Source: Apostichopus japonicus
Lineage: Eukaryota > Echinodermata > Holothuroidea > Aspidochirotida > Stichopodidae
Assembly (NCBI RefSeq): GCF_037975245.1
Contig: NC_092569.1
Location: forward strand, 3,742,001 to 3,806,000
Direction: 5' to 3'
Length of the DNA: 64,000 bases
The notes under the pieces were generated by a model, which made no database searches, had not been told where the DNA came from, and saw only the letters and a list, made by a program, of their open reading frames with translations. The number at the start of each line of letters is the position of its first letter. Within the stretch, counting starts at the first letter, position 1. Both the position numbers and the translations under genes were made by a program. Below, piece after piece: positions 1 through 12,823 of the stretch.

Positions 1-1
1 C

Positions 2-211
2 ACTTGGATGACGAAGCCACCTGACCCAGATGTTTTGCTTCAGTGTGTCAGCAGTAGCTGTAGAGTCGGCAAATGTCTTAAAGGAAGATGTTCCTGAATG
101 AATGCACAACTACCGTGTACAGACCTATGTAAATATAGAAATTGCAGCAACTTCCAAGAAGATGTTGAGATTGTTGATGCAGGGGAAGATGATTTGGAGG
201 ATGAACTGTGA
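2..211 (+). pseudogene. 3' end of a CXC-type cysteine-rich open frame, interrupted by a stop
   Basis: One frame reads through the left edge and ends at TGA 209-211. It contains QCVSSSCRVGKCLKGRCS, an in-frame TGA at 95-97, then LPCTDLCKYRNCSN and an acidic tail (AGEDDLEDEL). The cysteine spacing with GRCS...CTDLC resembles the Tesmin/TSO1-like CXC motif found at the C terminus of many invertebrate transposon-linked proteins. The TGA falls where the family usually has Cys (TGT/TGC), so a single substitution explains the break. The 5' part lies outside the window. The family is recalled and not searched; a transposon origin is inference. Confidence 0.55.
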
Positions 212-3177
212 TGGTGTTAAATCTTGATATCTTAGTCTGAAATTTTAATCAAGTTTGAAGTTTGTGAAGAGGGTTAACTTTTTCAAAGTCATGTTGTCAT
301 TATTTTGTTCCCCAGAGTTTAAAGGAACCAGAAAACATGATCTTATTCATATATTCATTTTAGCTATTAGTAGTTTTACGTAGATTACCCTACCTACCAG
401 ACACCTTATGATAAATATCCACATTTTCTTCAAATCACACTTTTTTTGCTGAGAGGGGAGGGGGGAGGAGGGTGTTATGGGCATGCTTTACCTCTTGCAT
501 ATTCACAACTACATTTACTGATGACGATGATGCAAATACCGCGTCCTGAAACCAGTCAGAGGTTTATATACTGTTGTTGGGGAACCATCGCCCCTGACCC
601 TGTTCCAATATCACGGTTCTTTATTGTTTTGCCTTAACATTTCGTTACCTGTTTTATTCATATTGTTAACACGTTTTGTGCATCTGTTCAAGTTTTGACT
701 GAAGGATATTCAAGTCTTTAGTGACTTTTATTTCATCTAATTATCTTCACCTCTACTACGGAATGGACTTTTCCATACCATATCTGACTTCCATGCAGTG
801 AATTGAAGTGGATCCTGTTATAACTAGTACAACTGTCCTTGGATGAACTTTTAATCACTTATTAATTCCTCGCCGCGCCTTTTGATGAAGGAACCTGTAT
901 CTTGAATCATCGCAAAGGCCCAGCTCTACTACACCATTGAGTGTATCGACCCAGTCTTAATAGATACATTATTTCTTTCTATGTGGGGCTTAAGTTAACT
1001 GTCTTCGTTATTCACTTATTTGTACCATTCACCTTTATTATTCATATTATTTGTAGAATATAGAACTATTATTATTCAAAATACCATTCGAAACCTTGTC
1101 GATCTTTTCTTTCATACGTTAACTCCCTTGGAAACACTTTTTGCAGGAATACGAATTATAAACATGTCGTTTCCGTAACATGGAGAAAGTACCTAGTTTT
1201 GCAGAAGACTGTAGAAAGAGTACTAAGGTAACGGATATAAACCGACTAACTTTATTTCACATCTACGATATGCCATGATGTCTTAGTGTGCCAACTTATA
1301 TATTGATTTATACAAAAGAAATAACTCACTGGTCTTGGGGCATTGGCACATCTCACTGTAACTAGGGATTAAGCTACATGTAAAGTAGAGGGGGAGGGGG
1401 TCACATGTGTAAAACAGTTTGGATGGGGAGTGTAACAATTGTGGAGAGGAACTTTTCATTATATGTGTATATTTACGCATACATGCACAGACGAAATGCA
1501 TTCATAACATAGGGGGAAAATCTAAAAATATTTGATTTATTACAAAGCATTATATCTGAGTTTATTAAAAGTGGTACATTTTTATAATTAAAACCCTTAA
1601 GTTATAATGTGCAAAAATTGTATTTCATATTTCAAAGTTGAAAATGTGATTTTTTACCATTTTGGCGAAAATGGAGGGGGGGGGGAGGGCACAACTTGTA
1701 ATGCCTGAAAACAACCCTCACTGACCCTTAGACCAGAATCCTCTTCCACCATTCTTGTAACCCTGACCCAACTATTATACAAAAAAAATATATCAGTCGT
1801 AATTAAACATATAAGAAAAGAGTGGTATGTATGCACCACTGTACCAAATCTAACGTTAGCACATGTGTTCCTAATACATAGCATCGTAGCACGTAATGTC
1901 TACATAACATACCCAATTTCAAGGGTGCGTTATAAAAATACTGCAGGAAATTTTTTGGAGAACTTTTGATATAATGTTTGTGATGCATTAAACTACCCAA
2001 AAATGCATTAAAAGTCTAGACCCGGTGTTGCTGGAACGAAACTGATTTTACAGCCACATTTTGAGCTTCAGCTGATGGCCTATATATGATATGCACTTCA
2101 GCATGATGAATGCGCGCGGATCGGGCGAAAAGTTCTGGTAATATTTTCGGGCAAGTCGTTACAGCCCCCCCCCCCTCCCCAGCCTCCCCAAAACGTAAGG
2201 TTTTCTAAACTACTCTTTGACCCACTTTTTACGTACAGGTAGCTATTTGTTGTTGTCCATCATCTTTCAGTCAATTAGCGTATTTTCATTTCACTAATGA
2301 AAGACCTGCACAATGATATGTCCCGCTTGAACTTAAATTAGAGATATTTGATAACTGGGACCTCTTATACGAAGAGAGAGAGCTTATTGATGTTGGGGGC
2401 ACCGTAATGAGTCTGTATTTGTTTCATCATTTAGAGATTTGGAAGCATTTAATCGTCAAGTATTGATTTGCTGTTTGAAGGTTGGTTGTTACGAGCAACC
2501 CCCCTGATTAAAGCAATATACGTATTTTATCGCAAAATGCACTAATAACATATTAAAGGCATATTCCGTTGGCGGCAGTTGGCTGCTTAATAATAACAAA
2601 AAAAATTGCCGTAAATTTTCTTCATCTTTAGTGTTAAAACGCCATCCTTGCTGTATCCATTTTTTTTTTGCGAAGATATGAAAATTGAACATTTGGTGAT
2701 ATTTTGTTATTCGATATTGTATCTGGCAACAGACAGAGTGAATAATGCCATGAAGTCATTTCAATAGAAAATATATTTTGTTTTACTTTTCTTTGCAACG
2801 AATAAATCAACAAGCGATGATAAAATAAAAGTTATGCTTTTGAAAAACATTAAAGTCGTGACGCCGCCACATGCCACCACATGCCACCTATACTGTGATC
2901 CATGTCTCTGAAAGCATCAAGGTTTTAAAGCCAGTCAAATAGGGCAGATTACGTGTAATCACTTTATCTTGAGGTATAGGTAGCAGATAATGAGATGATC
3001 AACAAACAACGTTGCGGAATATTGTTCTTTTTTTAGAAAATGGTACATTGTTTGTCAACGGTGTATCCCTTTAAAATTAAGCATTGTTTTAAAGAAAAAA
3101 GAAAATAAAAATGTTCAAGTATTCCAAGAAGAAGCTGCTAATGGCAATTCACTTGTTCGTTTTACGGTTACAGGCCA
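212..3177. other. Intergenic, no gene seen
   Basis: AT-rich sequence with only short open frames (60-85 codons) that show no recognisable motif. It holds homopolymer G or C runs, for example near 1676-1685 and 2165-2174. Nothing else stands out. Confidence 0.6.
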
Positions 3178-3260
3178 CCAGACCGAAGGTCCGCGAGACC
3201 GAAATGAGAAAAAGGTACGCGACACCGAAGGTCTTGGAGACCGAGGTCCGCCAGACCGAA
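3178..3260 (+). repeat. 16-bp degenerate tandem repeat (agaccgaaggtccgcg)
   Basis: Four to five units built on agaccgaaggtccgcg: two good copies, a spacer-like variant (gaaatgagaaaaaggtacgcg), then gacaccgaaggtcttgg and agaccgaggtccgcc. It is GC-rich against an AT-rich background. The function is unknown. Confidence 0.7.
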
Positions 3261-3424
3261 ACTATTACTAGGCCTATATTAGTGGTGAGACAAATATTAC
3301 TACCGGTAATATTACGTTGATAAAGCGCGTAATTAAACAGAATTTACAGCAATTTCTTTCATAGTGGATACCAGTGACTTGCGCAAGGGGGCTGGGACGG
3401 CTCGTATTGATACTAGGCCTCCAC

Positions 3425-3643
3425 CAGTGGCGTAACCAGAGGGGATTGCAGGGGGTGAGAGCCCCCGCTCTCAAAAGTCTCGCCCCCCCCCCCCCCCCTG
3501 CTGCCCCAAATGAAATTTTAGAATACAATATTACTTAATAATTAGGTTTAGCGATACCTCTATTTTAAACAATATTGCCCCCTTGTCAATCTCGTTGATC
3601 CCCTCTGAAGTCCCTCTAATGAAAAAGTCTAGTTACGCCACTG
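3425..3643. mobile_element. hAT-like non-autonomous element (MITE)
   Basis: It starts CAGTGGCGTAACCAGA and ends TCTAGTTACGCCACTG, a 16-bp terminal inverted repeat with one or two mismatches. The CAGTGGCGTA end is typical of hAT-superfamily MITEs in marine animals. The interior has a 15-18 bp poly-C run and no coding capacity. No clean 8-bp target duplication is seen in the flanks, which are themselves C-rich. Confidence 0.65.
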
Positions 3644-5214
3644 CCCACCCCAACCTCCGGTGGGGGGGGGTGCGAATCACTCAGTCGGGGGAAGTCACTT
3701 GGTCGGTTCAATCGGGGAAGATGAAAGGGATTCAGACTGAGGGAATATGAATCGACAGACTACGCTATATTGATTTCATTCTAAGCTGTTTAACACTCAA
3801 CAGGTTTTCTCTTCCACAGTCCCGATGTATTTTTACAAATTATCTTTCTCGTCGAGTCCGCCCTTATTTCGTTATTTTTAAAATGAATCTACAGTAATGT
3901 ATTTTAAACAGGGACGAATCCTAACCCTAACGTCCACCGGTGAAAAAATTAGGGGTACGCCCCCCCTCACCCCCCTCGCTCGGGAGCACTCTGAATATAA
4001 ACGCACAGATTTATTAGTCGTTAGGAAGATAATATACGCACCTTCTTCATCAATAGACTAAACATATACTTTATGTGTAGGACCTTCTAGCCTATCCCTC
4101 AAGTTATATGCTACTCCTTGATTATTACATGTTTACTTTAAAGCAGTTAGTTACTTTTATGAGTTCATTTTCCAAATTGAATACCAGTAGGTAATGCTCA
4201 CCCCCCCCCCCCCCTCCCTCCACCCCACCTTCCCCCAAACATTAATAAACAAACCAAGGACAAAACATAAAGAAACAAAACAGGAAAATATACAAATTCA
4301 TGGTTTCAACTATTTTCCCAACAATTGTCTCTACATTCAAATGATGTAATCGGATGAAACCACCGGCAAAACTGTCGCAAAAAAAGTCGTAAAATATCAA
4401 TTACGTAAAACGTTTGATTTATTTATTCTCAGTTATGCAATAATTTTGCTGTTTTGCAATTCAGATTTTCGAAGTATGCCCTCAACAGGACGAATCTTAA
4501 AAAAAATGGAACCGGAGGGATTGGAGATGAAATAAACCAAAAACAAAACCAAAAACAACAGGGAAAAAAAAAATAATAATAACTGGGTAACCCATGATTA
4601 CGCGTCTGGAGAGCTACTTTCCTTTTTGAAATATGGTAATTATGAAAGAACAGATCTTAATTAACCATGAAGTTTGATTAAAGTTTGAAAACTCTGTATT
4701 AGCGATTTGAAGAAAGAAAAAACACCATCTTTGTAGAACAGTATATACTGAAGCATAACACCACAATGCCATGGCGTTCCACAGAGACTTGAAACGTAGA
4801 TTGTGTATACATTCGTTTGAATACTTTGTTGTTACTGGGAAATACAAAGAGATATTCAATTCTTTAGTTAAAAAGTTAATGAATATTATAGCTTGAAGAT
4901 AATCGATGTGGCACTATTTACACTGTATGATTTTTTTATGATTATTTTTTTTCATATAAATAATGAGATTTGTTCTCATGCCAGACCAATGTCTCTGAGC
5001 TGTTTCAAAGCTTTTAGTCTGTTTTAACCAGCTTGCCTATCTCCAATAAATAGTGCATTTACACGTTATATTGTAATGCATTTATAGTCTATAAGTAAGG
5101 TAAGGTCTATAAGTAAGGTAAGGTCTATATGTAAGTTTAGCTACAGGACAATCTCTCACTGTGGTATTGAGTGTTCATTTTTTTTCTCACCCAGCACAAA
5201 CAAACATGGTCCAA

Positions 5215-5217
<3 letters not shown>
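3644..5217. other. Intergenic, no gene seen
   Basis: AT-rich sequence with a poly-C run at about 4201-4214, a G/C-rich patch at 3950-3985 that may be a further transposon fragment, and two and a half copies of taaggtaaggtctataag at about 5090-5130. No supported gene. Confidence 0.55.
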
Positions 5218-5290
<73 letters not shown>

Positions 5291-5299
5291 ATATATATT

Positions 5300-5373
<74 letters not shown>
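5218..5373. repeat. AT-dinucleotide microsatellite
   Basis: About 155 bp of (AT)n with a few GTATGTATGT and TTTAT interruptions. It generates spurious YIYI open frames on both strands. Confidence 0.97.
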
Positions 5374-5375
<2 letters not shown>

Positions 5376-6953
5376 TGTGTGTGTGTGTTTCTTTTTTGTA
5401 TAAGCATAACCATACATGAGGAGAGTTAATAAAGAAATGTAAACAAAATTAGATCAATAATATCCTATCAGTCTTTGCCAAAAACCTGCAATTTACCCCA
5501 AAAAATACAAACTATTTCTAAATTGATTCTCTGCTAAAATTTCACTCGCTGACACACGAACACACACACACATATATGACACTAGTATGCGCGGGACACT
5601 AGACGACAGTGCAGAGAAATTAATACAACAGCCGAGCTCTCCCATCTCCGCAGTGACGTTACGTCGCAAAATGCCAAGTTTTCACCAGAGCTAATCATGT
5701 CTTTGTAGTACTTAATCTTACAAAATGCAGAAATGGCCTCAGAGGTCGGTCTTCTTGTAATATAGCTGATATATGGGCAAAAAAAAAGGGGGGAGATATG
5801 AAATAGCTTTTTCAAAGAACCGTTGCAAGGGAAGATGACGTCACTCCGTTGCTAACAGCTTTTTTTTATACGGCGTATTATCCTCTCGGTGTTGAGTTAT
5901 CAGTCTCACAAGACGGTGGCGTAAGAGCATTTCATAAGAAGACAAACCGACGGTAGAAGATGGTATAACAGCAAAAGGGAGAAAAGGATTGTGTATGATA
6001 GAGATGAAAATAATCTCAGATCTGATTTAGAAATTTTGACGTGAACAAAAAAAACAAAAAAACAGAGATCAATAGTATGATAAGACACCTGCAGCATAAG
6101 TGATATCAAATGAATATTGTCCTGTAGCGTATAGTGTCTTTACCGACACACAAGTTCACCACACAGTCGGTAATAAGCCAACCAACACAAACGTCTAACC
6201 AACGATATACGGATTTTTTTTTGCCATATACGTCTGTTTTCTCTGGACGTTTGCCAAAATGTTTTATTTGCATACCCTTGCCAGGGCCCCAGCTATGCTG
6301 CTCATGTTACCAGCGACACGAGCTAATATATGGATCGACAAAACTCTCTCTTTCCCTGTCTCTATGTAGTCACATCCTACACTTGATGGTTATTTCTTGC
6401 CCATCTCATAGATTGGTTATTCAATTCCGTGTATATATATATATATGTATATGCTGATGGGCTTCGCATTTTTTTCACTTTCTTGCGGCGTCAAAGTTGC
6501 CTAAATAAAGAATCTGCTTGTGTGAGTATCAGTAAGGTAACTTTGATTATATGTCGCATACATGCATGCAGCAGCACCGGTATAGAATAAGAATGATTAA
6601 ATGTCAACTGCATGCATGTAAGGGAAAACAAATCATAAATGATGTAAGCAAAATAAAAGAAAGATGAAAAAATAAAAAGGTGAAACAAAGAGAGGAAGAA
6701 TGAAAGAAAACAGAAAGCGGGGGGGGGGGGTGGAGAGGGGGAAGGGAGGGAGAGAGAAGAGCCCGGCTGCGGTATTGGCGAATGAAAACCATAATAAAAA
6801 ATTGAATTAAAGTGTACTTAATATGCATAACCATTAATTCACCGTTCTCAATGTAGCAGATGCATGTTGCGTCGGGAAATATTTTTTGACCCCCAGGAGA
6901 TGTTAACGTTTATAGAAATATTCCTGAATTCTTTACGAAAATGAATCCCTAAA

Positions 6954-6994
<41 letters not shown>

Positions 6995-7290
6995 AAAATA
7001 TCGCCCAGGCACACATCCTTTAACAATAAGAAGGATTTTGCTTGAATATGGTTAATCAACAGGGTGCTGTATTCGGCATCCGTATCTCAATCTTGAGGTA
7101 TAAAAGTAAGGAACGCCAGTTTCTATTCTTCAGATATATGCACAATATCACTGCGCAGTTTGTCACACTGTCACTTTACGTGAATATGCGCAGTGGCAGA
7201 AGCTGTTAACTTTGGTAATACTAGCATGAAGGCTTCTTCCTTCAATGCCTCACATCTTACAAGACAACGCAAACCACTCACTAGACAAAG
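5374..7290. other. Intergenic with short microsatellites
   Basis: No supported gene; the longest open frame (6134-6457, + strand, 107 codons) has no recognisable motif. A poly-G run lies at 6719-6730 and an (AAT)n microsatellite at 6951-6992. A perfect TGACGTCA palindrome is at 5835-5842. Confidence 0.6.
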
Positions 7291-7699
7291 CAGGGGCTAG
7301 GAGCCGGGGGACACTAGGGGCACGTGCCCCCCGTCCCCACTTTTTTCCAAAATAGCAAATTTGCCCTACTGGCAAATAAAATGCGCCCCTTTGATGAAGA
7401 ACTGTCTTTTGGATATCTTAAAGCCTTTGTTAATTTTAATATTTTATTTTAATATTTTATTTTTAGTCTGTACCTGCTATTTTTAAAATGGCATCCCATA
7501 TCTTTTTATAGCACGGTTAACAATAAACAATCTCAATAAATAGTATTGATAGCATACTAAGACATCATATATATTAAGTGATATGGCCGGTGTGTATCGG
7601 TTTCTAGCATAACGAGTGGTGGTTGTGGAATGAGAAAGTGCCCCTCTGATGTTGTGCCCCCCCCCCACACACACATTTTGGAAGCTTCCTTCCCCCCTG
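7291..7699. mobile_element. hAT-like non-autonomous element with perfect 8-bp TSD
   Basis: The ends are CAGGGGCTAGGAGCC on the left and GGCTTCC-type sequence ending CCCCCCTG on the right, an imperfect inverted repeat (left CAGGGGctaGGAgC; right, reverse complement, CAGGGGGGAAGGAAGC). It is flanked by an exact 8-bp direct repeat AGACAAAG at 7283-7290 and 7700-7707, the target-site length expected for hAT. Subterminal GTGCCCCCC blocks occur on both sides. It is 409 bp long with no transposase. Confidence 0.85.
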
Positions 7700-7938
7700 A
7701 GACAAAGACTAAGGATATGAAATAACAAAACTAAAGACCGGGATGGCATAATCGTAGAAAATCTGTGAACATGAAATGGTGACTACCAACATCAAGAACG
7801 GATTTTTTTCCCCCAACAACAACAACATATACACGGACATTAAAACTAATAATTTAAAAGCCTTCTTTAAAAACGGATACGGAATGTGACACGAATAAAA
7901 GTGGGCTACAATTATCATATAAAGAGATATGATGCTAT

Positions 7939-8645
7939 AACCTGCTACAACCCAGACAAATAAAATATTGGGTATAGATGTAAAATAAAAACAGGCTTAA
8001 AAACAGATGCAGGTAACCGTGTCGACGACAACCTTACAAATGACGACAACTGCTACAGCCCCGACACATTTGCAGAAGATTGACTATTAAATGTAATTAC
8101 TAACAGATATGGTTATTGACGCAGGTATAACCTTGTCGACGACAACTAATATGTAAATGTCGACAACTGCCACAGCGACAACACATCTACAGAGGATTGG
8201 GTGTAGACTGTGCAACACAAACAGATACGGATAGGGGAAGCAGGTAACCGTGTCGACGACAACTACAATATAAATGACGACAACTGCTACAACTCATTAC
8301 AGAAGATTGGCTATTAAATTTAATTATAAAAAATATATGACTTTTGACGCAGGTAACCATGTCGAAGACAACTAATATGTAAATGACGACAACTGCTTCA
8401 ACCCCGACACATTACAAAAGAATGGCTATTAAATGTAATTACAAACAGATATGAGTAAAAACGCAGGTGACGGTGCCGACGACAATCATTTTAGAAATGA
8501 CAGAGTATTGGTTATAATGAATGCTAAGTACAAACAGATATTAATACTGACGCAGGTGAAGCTGTGAACGGCAATTACCATATAAATGACGGCAACTACC
8601 ACAGACATCTACAGAAGATTATGTATGCAACACGCAACGTAAACA
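7939..8645 (+). repeat. Degenerate ~110-bp minisatellite, six to seven units
   Basis: The marker gcaggtaaccgtgtcgacgacaa (with variants) recurs at 8009, 8121, 8240, 8349, 8463 and 8552, giving periods of 112, 119, 109, 114 and 89 bp. Each unit also has an acgacaactgctacaaccccgacacat-type block and a (c)agaagattggctattaaatg-type block. A weaker first unit starts near 7939. It ends against an AT tract. Confidence 0.85.
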
Positions 8646-8648
<3 letters not shown>

Positions 8649-8699
<51 letters not shown>

Positions 8700-8716
8700 A
8701 TATATAAATATAAATT

Positions 8717-8748
<32 letters not shown>

Positions 8749-8802
8749 TATATATATTTATATATATATATACAAATATAAATTAAAATATATATATGTA
8801 TA

Positions 8803-8852
<50 letters not shown>
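8649..8852. repeat. AT-dinucleotide microsatellite
   Basis: About 200 bp of (AT)n with TATATAAATATAAATTAATA interruptions repeated twice. Confidence 0.97.
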
Positions 8853-8855
<3 letters not shown>

Positions 8856-9644
8856 CCACGAACTAATTCCATGCTCGATAGTATTGTACACACTCGGGTT
8901 CACTTTATAATTTTGGGGGTATCTCACACTATAAGCTATAAGGAGATATATTTTTACTTTATCGACGAGATTTGATTTGCCATCAAAGGAGATTTAACAC
9001 TTCCTTTTCTTTTTACCTTTTATTATATGAACGTTCTACCATTCACAACGTAATGGCGATAGACAACGCATAGTAAAATAAACCCTTAACCCCCCCGAGC
9101 GGATAATGGTCTTGCTAGTGACTGCACGGTCAGTGAACTGTACCCGCATTACGATATCATTAAAGACAAAAACGAAAAGAAAAAGGGAATCGAGCGAGGT
9201 TCTCTGTACTTCTCGTTTCAAGTATATTCAAAAATGAAACGAAACCTAAGTGAGTTAGAAATAAAAAATATAAAAAAAAACTAATATATCTCCAAGATAA
9301 CGTAGTATCCTTTTTCAATGTGAGAAATATTACAAAGATAAGGTTACTCAAGTTATAACCACTGTTTAATTAGCTTTAAGGCTAGATACACAAAACCTAT
9401 GGTGCAGTTTATGAATACTTTACCATCTTTATATATGTGGAACCTTATAAGATAATCTTAATCGAAGCAGACAAGATTATAAATCCGTCAATAGAAAATG
9501 TAGTTTTTAGTTTCACGATCTGTGAAAGTGAGAGCTGTTATCAATTGGCAATATTATCAAAGTTTGTTATTGCAAATCTAGATAGAGTTTCTTCAAGTGT
9601 CCAAAAAATAGGGTAATCCGAGGCCATCGTACAATGTAAAAATG

Positions 9645-9647
<3 letters not shown>
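8853..9647. other. Intergenic, nothing seen
   Basis: AT-rich sequence. Only short open frames, with no motif or repeat structure recognised. Confidence 0.55.
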
Positions 9648-10110
<463 letters not shown>

Positions 10111-12823
10111 GGTGTCTCGTCTGATTACAATTACAGGTCTGAGTATAGTTTGTTTACTTTTCCATATGTTGTCATTTTTTAAGGCTAAGTGTAAACCGAG
10201 AAGATATCGACAGGGAACGAAGCCTTCGATGCTAATTACTATTACTCCTTGCGGAGTGTGTGATATATCATGTAAGGGTTAAAAACCTATCACTTACATG
10301 TACTCAACATGGGAAAATAGCAGGGTCAAAATACAGAGAGAGAGAGAAGAAATAGCAGAATCACATGACAACGACGAGCTGCAGTTATAACACAAAATAT
10401 CCAAAACTGCAGAAGGAAAGTTCCCGCTAGCTATGACATTACGGTAGCGAACTTGTCTCATTTACAAAATGATTTCCCTTAAGACTGGCACAAGTCTTCG
10501 CTCCTCGGCAGCTTGATGAATTTGGAGAGATGGCAAATGTTCTTCGATTTCAACCGTATAATTGAATTTTTTTTCCCAATGTGGAGTTTGGGAATAGCTC
10601 AACCCATCTGCATGAAAATTAAAATTTTTCCCTATCCTTGGCGCTGAGAAGCAGATGTATATATTTATATGACTACATTTTTTTGCCATCTTTTGCGGTC
10701 TTTTTACTACTGCTCTAGGCTAATTATATATTCACTTAGTCACTGACAAAAAGTTGTGCATTTATTTAAAAAAAAAAAGGAAGACCAAAGACACCAGTGG
10801 TTGCTTGTGTGTCAGACGCCTCACCATTCTGTACGTTTAACTGTAGTGGAGCAAGGCTATACATGAACGTTATGCGCACTGAGCATTCAAACACACGCGC
10901 GCTCATACTTACATACAGTACAGCTGTACCATAGGTATCTAGCTAGCTTAGTGTTATAAGCAATCTTGATGGCACATTTTCTAAAAAATCATCTGTGACA
11001 ATTTAAGCAATACTAAAAAAGTGAGTCGGTAAGTTATTGGTATAACTTTATACAATCAGGGCACATTCCCACTAAACGGAAGTATGGGCATTTTCTTTTT
11101 CTTTCCGACGAATTCTAGAGACCAGAACCCACATGATATGTAAACTGCTAGAAGTGAGACACATTGTGTAAATTGGTAGTGTCGGTTAATCAAATGTATC
11201 TACACATTAAGAGAGATAGAGATATAGATAGAGAGAACACGTGACAGAGATGAGTTTTGCGTAAGACCAGTAAACTTAAGTTTAACGTCGCTGTACTTAA
11301 TGGCCCCTGTATGTAGAGTGAATTGCGCGCATTATTAAACGACAATTTGTCGTAATGGAAATTCGGCATAAATAACTTCCGATTCATATTCCTACTTGTA
11401 AAGGTTAGGATTCCATGGCTTGAGGTTAATCTGTGTGCTTCCAAAGCATATCACACAACACCTAAACTTGAACTTCAACAGTTTTATTTTAAATTTATTT
11501 ATTATATATATATTTACATTAGCATACTGTTTTGGTTTATTTTTTTTGGTATTGTATATTTACGGTAACCCCGTTTGTATTCAACCATGGTACAACCATA
11601 GTACAACCATGGTACAACCATCATCATGTCAAGTCATAACGGAAAAGTTTAAATTACAATTTATACTGCTATAGCCTATGTGTATGTCGAGATTGGGGGG
11701 GGGGGGATAACTTGAAATCATTAAATAGTCGTTTGTGAAATGCTGTTGGTGACAATATCATTTAAAAGACTTTGATCAAAATTTCATCCCTATACGTGCG
11801 CATGCGCGTAACGTACGTACGTACGGTTGCGCTATCCGCGCGTACATGCATATATGCCTACGTGTGAGTCGTACTTCAACATAACTTTATTAATGTACAT
11901 AATTACTAGATTTTATTTGGTATAGAATAATTTTAAGGTTTATCATTCGAATAAATGTTGTAGCGATAAAATGTTATGTACTTTTGTTTAATCTTACTTG
12001 TATCCAATTGAGTTGAGGAGATGAAAGGGGGTGCGGTGGGGTGGGGGGGGGGGGGGTAGCGATGGATGTTATAAAGTTTTCTTCTACATTTTGTATGATT
12101 TTTTTCCAAGCTACTGGAATCATGCATGTACTTGCTATCTCACTAGTCTGCAAAACACATTATAACCAACCCTTTCAAAATTCTGTAGTGTCTTATTCCA
12201 AATAGTTAAGTTCTGTCCCCTAACGAACGGATTGCTCTCTTAACACCCCCTCCCCTCCCCTCCCCTCCCCTCTCCCCCTACTTCCACCTCGTCAATACGC
12301 TTCCGTAATATATTTTGCAACAAATCTCAAGAATTTTGTGACCAAAGACAAAGAAAGTCCCTTTTACAATAAGGCGTCTAATCCTATACGGTTGATAAGT
12401 AGGCCTATACATGCACTGACATTAACCCTTCACTTAGCCTACGGGGTCAGTCCGGCTAGCCTAAATCTATTGAATTCAAGCCAATCACAGATGAACTATA
12501 TACCTAGCCCTGTCATTCTTAATTGGTTGGATGAAACAATACTCTGTCCTGTCGTTCAGAAACTAACTTTCTTACTTTGAGGAATCTGTTTCAGATAGAT
12601 AATCTATACCTATACATATAGGATCTTATCCCTGACAAAAGAAGGGGGGGGGGGGAACTAAGTTAATTTGTTCTGCTAAAAACAAGTGGCGGTACTGTGC
12701 CTGTATACTAGCAGATTTTTTTATACACATGCATGTACGCTGTATTTTTGTACTTATGCACTATTACCCTGAAACGTCCATAGTATTATCAAATATGTCC
12801 ATACGTCGTGAGAGTGTGTGTGT
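10111..12823. other. Intergenic with minor repeats
   Basis: No supported gene. A 75-codon minus-strand frame (10462-10689) ending in HLPSLQIHQAAEERRLVPVL looks protein-like but I do not recognise it. At 11584-11620 there are four copies of catggtacaac-type units; at 11797-11846 an alternating purine-pyrimidine stretch (acgtacgtacgtacg); at 12241-12278 a (CCCCT)n tract. Confidence 0.5.
12241..12278. repeat. (CCCCT)n polypyrimidine tract
   Basis: Tandem CCCCT units followed by CTCTCCCCC. The complementary strand has regularly spaced G4 runs, so G-quadruplex or triplex formation is possible. Confidence 0.8.

Noticed and set aside
519-560. Second hammerhead candidate (ctgatga ... gaaac)
   Set aside because: The bases between the two core boxes do not form stem II and there is no matching stem I.
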